Shown: positions 1-9,445 of the stretch, one piece after another
How positions within the stretch are numbered: the stretch's first letter is position 1
Layout: each line of letters opens with the position of its first letter
Assembly: GCA_920105625.2 (NCBI GenBank)
Contig: OV050030.1
Location: 94,618,652-94,682,651 of the forward strand
Direction of reading: 5' to 3'
From: Clusia tigrina
Lineage: Eukaryota; Arthropoda; Insecta; Diptera; Clusiidae
DNA length: 64,000 bases
Program-made: the position numbers and the translations under genes
The notes under the pieces: model-generated
What the model was told of the DNA's origin: nothing
The model's input: only the letters and a program-made list of their open reading frames with translations
The model's database searches: none

Positions 1-362
1 AAATCCCTCACCGTTAGCCAATCGCAGAGGCCTAATACCAGTTCTAGTGGACTCTCACAAGCTCAAAGGGAAGAGATTAGGGCAATAGTGGTAGAATTCC
101 TCAGACCGGATACCCTAGATGCGGGTGGTGATCAACCGATAGGATCAATTCGAATTGAAGAATTAGATAAAATCCCCGATATTCTGAGATCCCTGAGGGA
201 ATTCTCGGAAAATCTGGTGAATTCGTCTCGTGGCGTAAGTCCGTAGAGAGAGAGCTGGAACTTTTTGACGGTATCAAGGGTACAGGCAGCTATTACGCCA
301 TACTACATACGATACGGACAAAAATTGTCGGAGAGGCAGATACCGCCCTCGATTCCTACTGA
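1..362 (+). pseudogene. gag: Gag N-terminal segment of Gyp-A copy 1, frameshifted
   Basis: The first part reads in frame 1 and matches the N-terminal Gag segment of the other two copies (Ser-rich stretch, then IRIEELDKIPDILRSLREF). Near 210-230 one base is missing relative to copy 3, which shifts the frame. The shifted frame continues with the family's conserved residues up to a TGA at 360-362. The same TGA is present in copies 2 and 3. Gag here would be the structural capsid precursor; no zinc knuckle is visible, which is usual for errantivirus Gag. Confidence 0.8.
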
Positions 363-398
363 ACGCCACTGGCCTGGGTCAAAATAAGAAAGTGTCTA

Positions 399-1886
399 AT
401 GATGCACTATTCCGATAGACGAGACATCGGGACGCTGGAATATCAGATGACTACCATGTGCCAGGGCCACAGGACAATAACTGAATTTTACCTAGCGGTA
501 TACCAGCATCTATCTTTGATACTGGACAAGATAGCTTGTCTTGACTTGGATGAAAGTAGTCTTGCCTCGATGACAAATACCTATAGAGATAAGGCGCTCG
601 ATACATTCGTCAGAGGTCTCAAAGGAGATCTGCCACGATTACTGAGCGTTAAGGAACCCACATCTCTGCCACAAGCATTACATATCTGCCTGAAATTGGA
701 CAATATTGCATATCGAATGCAACATGCTCATGGCCAAATACCCAAACCAAATGACCGCGGTTATAATCAAAATTCTCAGGTATTTGCTGGAAACAAATTT
801 TATCCTGAACTCGCTCATGTAGGGGGCCAAAATAGGCCACCAGTACCACCACGGATGTTTCAAATACCAATGAATGGACAGGCTGTTCGGTACCAACCCC
901 GCCAACAATATTACTCGTACGGGAACGGGAACCAGAGGCCGCAGGGATTTCCCCAAGGATATCAACAAAATTCTCCAAATACCGATCCAATGGATATTGA
1001 TCGCTCTTTGCAGACCAAGCAAATAAATTATGCCAACAGACCACCGATCAATAACGGGGTCAAAAGGGCATATGGAGGTTCTTTCCAAGGACCAGCTCAC
1101 AAGGCTCAGAGGAACTATCACTTAAGAACGGATGGTACTACCAATCAGCAAATAAAGAATCCACAACATAACATTGAAACGGAGCCACTTGAGGGAGCTG
1201 TAGGAGGTACGCCGCACCTTAACGAATATATCGATAAAGTTAATGATGAATACGTCGACGAGTCAATACACTATTTTGGCGAAGGATACAAAACAGCGGC
1301 AAATCTAGTAGAAGATTACTCAACTGAGGATCTTAACGCTGACCTCAATTTTTTTAATGTCGTGGCAGATACTCTCTCTAGAGCACTAATCACTAATGTG
1401 AACTCATTAAACGGCACCGTTCATAGCCAGGAGAGTTCCGGGGAAAATTTGGTGCCCTGGGTAGAGGCGCCTATAAACGCATTTAAAAACCAAATATTTC
1501 TCAGCGTAGGGGAGATGGCATCGTATCAATTTCAAATTATATTCTCTGGTTATCATAGACATACCATAACGGAAAGGGAATATGACCAACAAAACCTGCT
1601 GGCATTACTGAAAAGATACCTAAATCCTTCTGTGAAAAATGCTATAAGTGCACCAGAGTTTGTAATGTGTAAAATACAGGAGATTTATCCATCGCACCTT
1701 AAAAATTATACAGTTTCTTTTACGCGAGTATTCGTGGAAGATGTCATTTCGGACAACAATCAGGAAAATGTCATTATTGACACTCATAGGAATGCAGCGG
1801 AAAACAAATTGCAGATTTTGGAGAAGTGGTATTTTCCCAGTATGTTTTCGAAGATAAAGCAGATAGTAAGAATATGCTCAATATAG
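399..1886 (+). pseudogene. Gag fused by deletion to RNase H end and integrase N-terminus (Gyp-A copy 1)
   Basis: This is a 495-residue open frame. Residues 1 to about 318 are the main Gag part, starting at a double ATG 12 codons after the TGA. It has a proline/glutamine/asparagine-rich tail and an acidic end. At the seven-T run (1349-1355), where the intact family shifts into Pol, the sequence jumps in frame to the end of RNase H (VVADTLSRA). It then runs through the RNase H-integrase linker and into the integrase zinc-binding region (the HRNAAEN segment). It ends in a TAG that replaces the second zinc-binding cysteine (CSTC in copy 2). The fusion is a deletion product, not a natural polyprotein. 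Confidence 0.85.
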
Positions 1887-2673
1887 AAAAAGAATAAATA
1901 CGATAGGCACCCTAACGATCCAAAAATAAAAGAAACACCTATACCCTCCTATCCCGGACTGATGATCCATATCGACATTTTTTCAACAGACAAGAAGCTA
2001 GTAATGACTGCTCTGGATAAATTCTCCAAGTACGCCCAGGTTAAAATGCTAACGGGAAAGTCTATCGAGGAAGTTAGAAGACCACTAAGGGATCTCTTAT
2101 TCTTCTATGGGGTGCCAAAAACGGTCGTCATCGCTAATGAGAAATCTTTAAATTCTTCTACTACTCTGTTTATGATGAGGGATGAATCGGACATTGTTCA
2201 CTGCACCTCCTTATTCAAGCGAGTCAAATGGACAAGTTGAAAGATTCTATTCAACCCTCGGGGAATTGCTGAGGTGTCTGAAGGCGGAGGGAGTATGTAG
2301 AAATTTCGAGGAACTTCTCGAAAGGGCGGTAAATGAGTACAATCATTCCATGCACTCAACTGTCGAAAGAAAACCTGTTGATCTATTCTTTGGAAGAACA
2401 GTCAACTTTTCCCCTGGTAGTTATGACAGAACTAAACAATCGAATATGGTAAAAATACAGGAGAAAAAAAAGCGGAATCTAGAATACCATAACAAGAGGA
2501 AATATAATGACGAACAATATACTCCAGGACAAGTAGTTTTTATCATGATTAATAAAAGATTAGGAACAAAACTATCTGAGAAGTACAGGGAAGAAATAGT
2601 AAAAGAGAACAGAAATTCTACAATAGTCTCCGAAAGCGGACGAATCGTCCACAAGAAACATATCAGAAATTAA
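1887..2673 (+). pseudogene. pol: Integrase remainder of Gyp-A copy 1, frameshifted
   Basis: After the TAG at 1884-1886 the same frame continues as integrase core (DIFSTDKK, TALDKFSKYAQV, FFYGVPKTVVI). A frameshift near 2190-2215 moves the rest into frame 1, starting before SNGQVERFYST, which carries the catalytic glutamate. It runs on to a normal C-terminus ending HIRN with a stop at 2673. The middle catalytic aspartate region reads ANEKSLNS, where copy 2 has DNKKSLNS, so a catalytic aspartate is lost. The enzyme would insert the viral-type DNA into chromosomes; this copy cannot. Confidence 0.85.
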
Positions 2674-2694
2674 TTTATAAATTTCTATTTACAG

Positions 2695-4122
2695 ATTGCT
2701 AATTTTAACGGCACTTTCAGACCGGAAATTTCAAGATAATTCATACTATCGAATTAAGGAGCTACGATACCCTCATTCATGAAATAGAAAGTAACATTGT
2801 TCAGAATATCACCTTAAATCACCCTCTGATCCCTTACCTAAAATACACCATATCCCAAATAAAATCATACATATCTCGACTCAAACCTAATTTAAAGTCT
2901 AAACGTTCACTGGACTTTCTCGGCAGCACATGGAAATGGATTGCCGGAAGTCCAGACCATCAAGATTTTGAAATAATTCAGAAGAAGGTGGAAGATGTCT
3001 TAGAAAATAATAGCAATCAGAATTACGAATGCCACTAACGAAATAATCAAAATAATAAAAACAGAACAAAATATCCATAACGAAAGAATATTAGAATTTA
3101 AGTACAAACTTGAATTATTAAAAGAAGATATTGCCAACATCGAATTCGCAATTCATTTAGCTAAGACAAATATTGTCAATTCATTTATTCTTTCATCTTT
3201 TGAAATTGAGATTCTAAATGATATCTTTAATAAAAGTAATATACCATTTTCTAATACTGATGAATTGCTACACTTTGCCGAAGTCAAAATTGCCATTGAG
3301 GGATAGAATATTTATACATCCTAAGCGTATATATACATCCTAAGCGTCCCAACTGCAGATACCGAAAATTGTATTAGACTACTAATTAAAGCTATAAAGA
3401 GAGAAAACATTGTAACTAGACTAGACTATGATTACGTGTTAGATTGTAAGAACAAAATTTTTGGCCTAAAAGGAAAATGCAAAACCTACAATAGTTTATC
3501 GATATGTAGTCCCGGAAATTATGAAGATATCACAGAAACAAGGTGTATCCCGAAGCTGTTAACGAGTCAAATATCTAAGTGCACCATAACCAATAATGAG
3601 CATATCAATACTATAGAGGAGATCGAGGATGACATATTATTCCAAAATCAATACAGCGGCGAAATCGACGTGGATAACTCACCTATGTGGCTCAAGGGGT
3701 CGTATGTCATTCATCATTATAACAGTACTATACGGGTTAACAACAGAACATACGCATCAAGACAAATCACAGCAACAATGCCTCTTCCTGCCCTAATTCA
3801 ACCCATGAACACAGATGCCGAAGAGAGAACATTATCTTTGGAACTAATAAATGACATTAATGTTAAAAACACGCTGTCAATTCGTAAACTGAAGTCGGTT
3901 AACCAGATTAGTCTATCGTTGAACATAGGAGTGATAACAACTACCCTGATAATTGGGGTTTTAGTCCTTCAAAAGCGATTAAAAGAATGCAGGAACATCA
4001 AATCCAATCAAGTTGAAACCGTGATAGAAAAGCCTTCCCAAAGTAACCAACCTACAAACAACTCTCCCAGGATACAGGTCAATAGCCAAAATAAGAGCAT
4101 CTTCAACCTACCGTGTTTTTGA
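2695..4122 (+). pseudogene. env: Env (baculovirus F-like) of Gyp-A copy 1, broken
   Basis: A splice-acceptor-like tract (tttctatttacag) ends at 2694, right behind the pol stop, as in copy 2. The env frame then has many breaks: most of the SU N-terminus is lost, about 40 bp are deleted near 3020, and a short tandem duplication (tatacatcctaagcg twice) lies near 3310-3345. The last 228 codons (3436-4122) are open. They hold a cysteine-containing ectodomain, N-glycosylation sites and a transmembrane stretch near the C-terminus (about 3925-3975), followed by a cytoplasmic tail. Family assignment rests on close similarity to the longer Env of copy 2. Confidence 0.82.
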
Positions 4123-4147
4123 GATTCCATTCGAGGACGTATGGAAC

Positions 4148-4160
4148 TTAGAGGGGGAAG
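4148..4160 (+). promoter_or_regulatory. Polypurine tract of Gyp-A copy 1
   Basis: A purine run (agagggggaaga) lies directly before the LTR start agttaac. Copy 2 has the equivalent run (agagggggagg) at 21105-21117 on the other strand. It is the expected primer site for plus-strand DNA synthesis. Confidence 0.8.
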
Positions 4161-4463
4161 AGTTAACACATTATACATTGCATTTGTTACTGCACGCGCA
4201 TCCCAACCAGACACACCGCCAGCAGCAACATTCCAGGTGTCACATTGCACAACTCAACGAGAACAAACAACATTCAACGTTCCTACAGTCATCACACGGC
4301 ACGTGCACTACGTCAGCATTTTAGATTATTTATTAAGCTAAAGTTAAAGCCTTCATTAATTTGTAAAACTAGTTCGGTTTTAAGCTAAATAAAAGTAAGA
4401 CGTGTTGGGATCCAACACGCAACCTTTTTTAAAAACACAAACTAAATTAATAATTCATTAATT
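4161..4463 (+). repeat. 3' LTR of Gyp-A copy 1
   Basis: It starts AGTTAAC and ends TTAATT, the AGT...ATT ends typical of errantivirus LTRs. It is alignable along its length with the 304-bp LTRs at 20801-21104 and 61181-61484, including the shared segment gtaagacgtgttg near its end and an AATAAA signal. It is followed by TATA. It is more diverged than the other two LTRs are from each other. Confidence 0.85.
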
Positions 4464-4480
4464 TATATTCAGCGAATATA

Positions 4481-4808
4481 TGTCTACATAAAAATGCTCT
4501 AAGAATACCTGTGGCACTGCTCATACTTGCTCTTATTCGGGCTCTTGCACTTATTGCACCTTCTTTGCATCTCGCCTAAGCACTGATCTTCCATTCCCAG
4601 CTCACGTCGGGTATTTCCTTCTTCACAGCACATCACTACCGCACTGCTCCTTGACACTCCCGCACTGCTACATTGGCACTCTCGCACTGCTCCATTGGCA
4701 CTCTCGCACTGCTTCATTGGCACTACCGCACAGCTCCATTGTCAGAAAGGAACTAAACCTCCAAATACTCGCTGAACCTATTTTCGCTATGTGCGAAACT
4801 CAAAAGCA
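4481..4808 (-). repeat. LTR-like repeat at 3' side of BEL-B
   Basis: This 328-bp segment recurs in the same orientation at 17343-17673 with roughly 90 percent identity by eye. On the minus strand it begins TG and ends CA, and it lies just downstream of the BEL-B pol end, so it is probably the BEL-B 3' LTR. Internally it holds four to five tandem copies of an about 20-bp unit (gcactctcgcactgctccattg). No clean target duplication was found around the pair, so the exact LTR edges are uncertain; a purine-rich run at about 4836-4846 would place the true edge near 4830. Confidence 0.55.
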
Positions 4809-5994
4809 TGGTTGCAACAAAGGATCATCCTGTGTTTTCCCCTTGCCTACGCATATCTTTTGAACAGGCCTTGTCAGGCGGGTTGTGGCCGTCTGCACAA
4901 TGACTGAACGTATCAGTCCATCTCGGCTTCTGATTAGCTCACAAATTCTCCCCAAAGCCCATTGCGCTGGGGGGAAAAGCTCACTCTTGATCAGCACTAA
5001 ACGACCTAGGCTCATTGGTTCTCGTTCTCGGCGCCATTTTTTGCAGTCTTGCAGCGTCGTCAAATATTCCTCTCTCCATCTCTTCCAGAAAAGCTCAATC
5101 ATTTTCTGATGTGCTCTCCATAAACTTGCTCCTTTCATGTTTGACTGCTGCTCGCTCACGAATGGTAAAGGGACAATCAAAGGCTCCCCTATCAAAAAGT
5201 GTCCAGGTGTTAGAGCCTGTACATCTGCCGCATCATCACTCAAGGGTGTCAAAGGCTTCTATCTCTACTAGGAGCGTAGATAGCTGCTCTTGTGTTAAAA
5301 TCGTTTGCCCGACAATGCGCGTGAGAGGGTATTTCATTGACTTCTCAGCAGCTTCATATTTTCCGCCTTGATGCGGCGCTGCTGGCGTCATAAATATCCA
5401 TTCTGTCCCCTTGTTGCTCAGATGCTCAAAAACTTCTCTTACTTGCCAGCTCTCTCGTGCTCTTCTCAGCTGTCTTGCCGCCCCTACAAATTAGGAGCCA
5501 TTGTCGCTGTATATTCGCTCACATCTCCCTCTTCTACAAATAAAGCGCTCATAACAAGCAATCAAAGCTATGGAAGTTAGATCAGAAACAATATCAATAT
5601 GAATGGCTTCTGTTTTTAGGCAAACAAATATAGCCACACAGGACTTACGCTCCCTCATTCGCTCTCCTGCTCTTTCCACTCCCTTTGCTCTAAAAGGACC
5701 TCCGTAATCAATACCTGTATGTAGAAAAGGCTTACCAACTTGCACCCTATCGTTTGGCAATTCATACATCAGCTGTTGCTCAATCTGTGATTATAGCGCA
5801 TACACACCACGCACTTGTGGAGGAAGGCTCTTAATTTTGTCTGATGAATTGCATCATTACTTACACAGCCCCATGCCTTGTCATACGGTCAGCATGATCT
5901 ATTATTAGCCATGCTGTTCGAGATCCATCTTTCACTATCACCGGGTGCCCCATCTCAGAGGCTTCTTCTGATCTCCCTAATCGTCCGCCCACTC
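4809..5994 (-). pseudogene. pol: BEL-B integrase and Pao C-terminal domain, broken
   Basis: Read on the minus strand, the integrase core shows THTGIDYGGPF-like and IYSDNGSNF motifs and the glutamate region (HQGGKYEAAEKSMK). It is followed by the BEL/Pao-specific C-terminal domain (ALTPGHFLIG, FWKRWREEYL, DGLIRSV). The segments lie in at least three frames (4800-5252, about 5253-5490 and 5491-5769), so several frameshifts are present. The catalytic residues are still recognisable. The order continues upstream into RNase H at 5995. This is the 3' end of an old BEL element, not a functional enzyme. Confidence 0.85.
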
Positions 5995-6490
5995 TCAATA
6001 AGCCCTTGCTGTCACATAGTCAATCAACGACATGCTCTTCCCCATGCTAGGTATAAATATTTCCGAAAGCTCACGTGAATGTGTCACGTGATACGCTCCC
6101 AGATCGTTAAGCTTCTCAGCTGCTTCTTCAAGCTCAAAAATATTGACTGGCCAATTGACTTTTGATTTATGTAACCACTCCGGTCTATGTAACCAGAGTT
6201 TATTGCCAACTAGTTCTCTTGCTGTTATACCCCTAGTTAATAAATCTGCTGGATCTTGTTTTGTGTTTACATAGCGCCAACGCCCAATCTCTGTGTGAGT
6301 CTGGATCTCTGAGACTATATTTGCTTCGTACATCTTCAGCTCACAGTGCAGAACAACCTGCGAATCTGTCCAGAAGCTGTACTCACAATTTGACCACTCC
6401 ATTTCTTTGCTCACTCTGGATAGCAGCTGTGCCAGCACTTTGGCTGCTGACAGTTCAAGCTTTGGTACTGTAATTGTCTTCAAGGAAGGT
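5995..6490 (-). pseudogene. pol: BEL-B RNase H, 3' part, cut by Gyp-C
   Basis: The minus-strand frame carries typical BEL RNase H blocks: PKLELSAAKVL, FWTDSQVVL and RWRYVNTKQDPADLLTRG. It then enters the RNase H-integrase linker. The upstream half of the same domain is at 14207-14443, on the far side of Gyp-C. If Gyp-C and one AGGT are ignored, the two halves are in the same frame, which shows that the domain was continuous before the insertion. Confidence 0.9.
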
Positions 6491-7191
6491 TGTAGTGTAC
6501 CATACAAGTGTACACTGACGACCACACATCGTCATAAGCACAGCAGCAAGTCGCATATGTAAACAAACTGACAATAGCGCAGCGTGCGCAATTGCACTCA
6601 ATATCCAAATACGCTAGACCAGCATTTTGGGGGTGAAATAACACACGCTGCCTATATTGTAGCGCATGCATGTTAGACAGTGCAGTGACTTTAGCCCTGT
6701 ACTTGCACTCAAAATAATTAACATAAACAAAGGCGATGATTCGTCAATGAATAATATCGGTAATCCGATACTTGAGACAAATTTCGGGAATATGATTTGT
6801 AACTAGTGTAAATAAGATAGATACATTTTATATTAGTTAGAATAAGAAAACAATAACAATTGAATGATATAAAAAGGCCAGCGAGCCACCAAATAAACCA
6901 GAATTAATCTGAACTTCTAAAACTGCAATCCTGCATTAGATTTCCTATTTCTTCTCTCGTGCTCTGGACTAGGCATAGTCACAGAACAGCACAAACAATA
7001 GCTTGGCCAACGGCACACTCTGCCGGTCAAAAACTCTGCTGAGGGCGACATTCCGCTTCGCACTAGGTTTCTGTATATAATTGCATTCATACGTTGTGTG
7101 AAATCTGCAATCGATGCGTAAGCCGATCTTGCAAGGCCAACGCAGTTGATGTTGAATCAACCCTCATCTACACACATATATCACCCCTACA
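6491..7191 (+). repeat. 5' LTR of Gyp-C
   Basis: A 701-bp copy of the repeat at 13506-14206, with about two mismatches (for example cactcaatat versus cactaaatat, and caaaggcga versus caaagacga). It has TG/CA ends. A TATA box (tataaaaa, 6868-6875) is followed by gccagcgagccacc, a likely start region. Confidence 0.95.
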
Positions 7192-7380
7192 TGGCGATCC
7201 TGCAACTGACCTGCAACCGTTCCTGCAACCGTTCCTGCAACCGATCCTGCAACTGACCTGCAACCGTTCCTGCAACCGCACTATAATCCTGCAACCGTTA
7301 TATAATCCTGCAACCGTTCCTGCAACCGTTCTATAATCCTGCAACCGTTCCTGCAACCGTTATATAATCTTGCGACCGAT
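7192..7380 (+). repeat. Primer-binding site and PBS-like tandem repeats of Gyp-C
   Basis: The LTR is followed without a gap by tggcgatcctgcaac, a candidate primer-binding site. From memory its first 12 bases fit the 3' end of an insect tRNA-Arg(ACG), and arginine tRNA is the primer known for mdg1/412 relatives. The next about 180 bases are tandem repeats of an 11-12 bp unit (cctgcaaccgtt) in which the 3' part of the primer site (cgatcctgcaactgacc) recurs. The later units alternate with tatataatc. Confidence 0.7.
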
Positions 7381-7444
7381 CTACAACCTAAAAAGCATCA
7401 AAAACAGCAACCCAACTCATGGAAGAATACGTGCCACAATCTGC

Positions 7445-7756
7445 ATGCAAACCAACCGTTCCTGCACCAATATACGTTGCACAACCTCCACTAAAAGTCG
7501 GACCACTTCCACTAACGATCAAGGAGTACCAACGACGCCAAATACTCCAGAAAGAGCTGAAGAAAACAGCAATCCCACCGTGCAAAATAAAACTTTGAAG
7601 AAAAGAGGAGGACTATTAACCAAACAAAAACGCAAGCTAGCGCACCTACTTTCAATCGTTAGAGACGAAACCAACCCACCTCCGTGGAATGAAGCCACAC
7701 GAATCTGGGAGGAAATTGAAGAACTCAAACTCCAAATCAAAAACAGAAGAAAGTGA
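7445..7756 (+). CDS. Small upstream ORF 1 of Gyp-C, unknown function
   Basis: The frame is open from about 7370, but its first ATG is at 7445, giving about 103 residues. I do not recognise it. The N-terminal half is rich in Thr, Ser, Asn and Arg. The C-terminal half is charged, with a Lys/Arg cluster (KKRGGLLTKQKRK) and a likely amphipathic helix (TRIWEEIEELKLQIKNRRK). It overlaps the next ORF (7689-7928) by 68 bases in another frame. Its place before gag fits the short leader ORFs I recall from mdg1/412 elements. Whether it is translated as such, spliced or decayed cannot be told from one copy. Confidence 0.45.
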   Translation: MQTNRSCTNIRCTTSTKSRTTSTNDQGVPTTPNTPERAEENSNPTVQNKTLKKRGGLLTKQKRKLAHLLSIVRDETNPPPWNEATRIWEEIEELKLQIKNRRK

Positions 7757-7928
7757 CCAGATAGCGTGCATGCGAATAACTTGGCGTATGATCGGAAAAC
7801 CTGGCACTCCAACCGTAGAGGACTATAAAGACCAAACAACAATCGAAGACGAAACTATACGGATGATCAAGGCGCTCGAAGAATGGGAAAAAGCCAGAGT
7901 AAGCCACAGCACCAAGATGCTACGATAA
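7689..7928 (+). CDS. Small upstream ORF of Gyp-C, overlapping both neighbours
   Basis: A 79-residue frame starting at an ATG. The N-terminal third is Lys/Ser-rich. The C-terminal part is acidic and probably helical (TVEDYKDQTTIEDETIRMIK, then ALEEWEKAR). It overlaps ORF 1 by 68 bases and the membrane-protein ORF by 46 bases. The three frames thus form a chain that could be linked by frameshifting or by splicing, or could be alternative readings of a leader. The function is unknown, and the ORF may be incidental. Confidence 0.35.
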   Translation: MKPHESGRKLKNSNSKSKTEESDQIACMRITWRMIGKPGTPTVEDYKDQTTIEDETIRMIKALEEWEKARVSHSTKMLR

Positions 7929-8101
7929 ACAACAACCAGCTATCGACAGAAATCACCTACCCATCGATTCCGGAGTCATACGTTGTAATATTTTTAGTAA
8001 TAATTATCATTATCGTAGCATACAAATTAGATAAATATTTTAAAAAATATGTCCATAAGTATAAGAATGACGCTAATGGCAACGCTATTACAGCAGTCTA
8101 A
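7883..8101 (+). CDS. Small putative myristoylated single-pass membrane protein (FAST-like layout)
   Basis: A 72-residue ORF starting at ATG 7883, about 110 bases before the gag start. Residues 1-7 are MGKSQSK, matching the N-myristoylation pattern (Gly2, Ser6). Residues 8-32 are polar. Residues 33-47 are an uninterrupted hydrophobic segment rich in Ile/Val (YVVIFLVIIIIIVAY). Residues 48-61 are polybasic with tyrosines (KLDKYFKKYVHKYK). A short polar tail follows. A short acylated N-terminus, one membrane span and a juxtamembrane polybasic stretch are the layout of reovirus fusion-associated small transmembrane (FAST) proteins. This is similarity of layout, not of sequence. The element has no env, so a membrane-active accessory for budding or cell-to-cell transfer is a plausible role (inference). 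The codon frame is clean and the host element is young. Confidence 0.6.
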   Translation: MGKSQSKPQHQDATINNNQLSTEITYPSIPESYVVIFLVIIIIIVAYKLDKYFKKYVHKYKNDANGNAITAV

Positions 8102-8209
8102 TTTAAACAATATATTAAATAAACATTTAAACATTTAAATAAAAATGTCAAATTTTATATAAAAATAAATAAAAAATTTCCTAATACAAATTTCTCACCA
8201 TAATCCTAA

Positions 8210-9445
8210 ATGGATTTAAAATTCAATGCCTTAAAAGATATACTAGCAACACTTAGGAAAAATCCCAACAGAAGACATACAAACAAAACAGTGACAGCAA
8301 AACTTAGACTAATTGACACTTTAAGAGAGGAGTTTAATAATATAATAGAGACCGACACTGACAATAAAGATCTAACTGGAATAAAAATTAGCTTCGCCAA
8401 TACTTATTCCACAATAAAAACCATTTTACTACAACAATTAACCGAAGAGACTGAACCAATAGACAACATGGCATCTTTTAGCATAGAAACGGCATCAAAA
8501 TCTCTACCCACATTTACGGGCAACTTCAGAGAATTAGATAGTTTCATAATCACAGCTGAGCTGATAAACAAATCACTCAACGAGTCAGGACAGACAGATT
8601 TACTAGAGTATATCTACCATGCCAAATTATCTGCCAATGTAAGAACAGCAATAGGAGGTTACACAAAACCAGAAGACTTAAATACACTTACCACTCTACT
8701 ACAACAAAGGTACAAAGACGCGACAACAATACCACAGCTACAAGCTAGACTAACTAATCTACAACAAAGGAATTCAGGAATCAACTCATACAAAGAAAAA
8801 ATACTGACAATAATAGAAAGTTTAAACAGAATTAACATACACACTTTAGGAGAGACAGCTACACAAGCAGAAAAGAACGTAATAATAAAAACAAACAACA
8901 AGTTAGCATTGGACACTTTCAAGAAAGGACTGAATGAGAATTACAAAGCGACAATTTTTGCTGCAAGACCACAAGATCTAGCAGAAGCAACAGAATTGGC
9001 ACTTGAACTTGAGAGCGAATCTAGAATAATGCCGAACACATCACAGCTGATGCAAGTAAGACATAATTCATTCAACTCACAAGGTACAAGGTCCAATTTC
9101 AACGCTCCGCGCAAATATAATTCATTCAACCCTACTCCACAATACACAAACAACACACGACATAATTTCAGCACACGCTATGACAAAAATAAATACAATA
9201 ACAATAACCGTAGCAATACAAATTACAGTCAAAGAAACAATAACTACAACAACACCAATAATCAAAATAATAACAACTTCAGACACAACAACAGCTACAA
9301 CAACAACAACTACAACTCACAAGGCAGACAACAGAACAACAACAACAATTACAACTCAAACAGAAACCGCCGCATAAACATGATACACGATGCGGGAAAC
9401 GAACAAGGCCCAGAATGTATAACCATTCTGGACAGCCAAAATTAA
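8210..9445 (+). CDS. gag: Gag of Gyp-C
   Basis: A 411-residue ORF starting at ATG 8210. The first about 280 residues are helical capsid-type sequence, with a segment (LPTFTGNFRELDSFIITAEL, then LLEYIYHAKLSANVRTAI) typical of insect gypsy Gag. From about residue 290 the protein becomes strongly Asn-rich, with Tyr, Arg and Ser (runs of N around residues 325-385). No CCHC zinc knuckle is visible, so RNA binding probably relies on the Asn/Arg-rich tail. The last 31 bases overlap pol, which lies in the -1 frame. Gag would form the cytoplasmic particle that packages element RNA. Confidence 0.93.
   Translation: MDLKFNALKDILATLRKNPNRRHTNKTVTAKLRLIDTLREEFNNIIETDTDNKDLTGIKISFANTYSTIKTILLQQLTEETEPIDNMASFSIETASKSLPTFTGNFRELDSFIITAELINKSLNESGQTDLLEYIYHAKLSANVRTAIGGYTKPEDLNTLTTLLQQRYKDATTIPQLQARLTNLQQRNSGINSYKEKILTIIESLNRINIHTLGETATQAEKNVIIKTNNKLALDTFKKGLNENYKATIFAARPQDLAEATELALELESESRIMPNTSQLMQVRHNSFNSQGTRSNFNAPRKYNSFNPTPQYTNNTRHNFSTRYDKNKYNNNNRSNTNYSQRNNNYNNTNNQNNNNFRHNNSYNNNNYNSQGRQQNNNNNYNSNRNRRINMIHDAGNEQGPECITILDSQN

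Larger units (their letters stand above)
1..4463 (+). mobile_element. Gyp-A copy 1: env-bearing gypsy element, 5' end outside window, internally deleted
   Basis: Gag, a piece of Pol (RNase H end and integrase), Env and a 3' LTR follow in order, the layout of insect errantiviruses. The start lies before the window. Protease, reverse transcriptase and most of RNase H are missing through one internal deletion at about 1355. The 3' LTR is followed by TATA (4464-4467), matching the TATA target of the two other copies of this family in the window. Copy 1 is clearly more diverged than copies 2 (20801-27512) and 3 (from 61181), which resemble each other closely. Frameshifts and stops make it dead. 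Confidence 0.9.

Noticed and set aside
4499..4723. Cys-rich minus-strand frame in the BEL-B LTR-like repeat as a small secreted protein
   Set aside because: Created by the 20-bp tandem units; lies within an LTR-like repeat.
6969..7160. 63-codon minus-strand frame present in both Gyp-C LTRs
   Set aside because: It recurs only because the LTRs are copies of each other; no protein features.
9180..9377. 65-codon Thr-rich frame inside gag of Gyp-C
   Set aside because: Out-of-frame reading of the AAC-repeat coding for the Asn-rich Gag tail.
9415..9445. Canonical -1 slippery heptamer in the Gyp-C gag/pol overlap
   Set aside because: Inspected the overlap and found no convincing X XXY YYZ in the gag register; the mechanism is left open.
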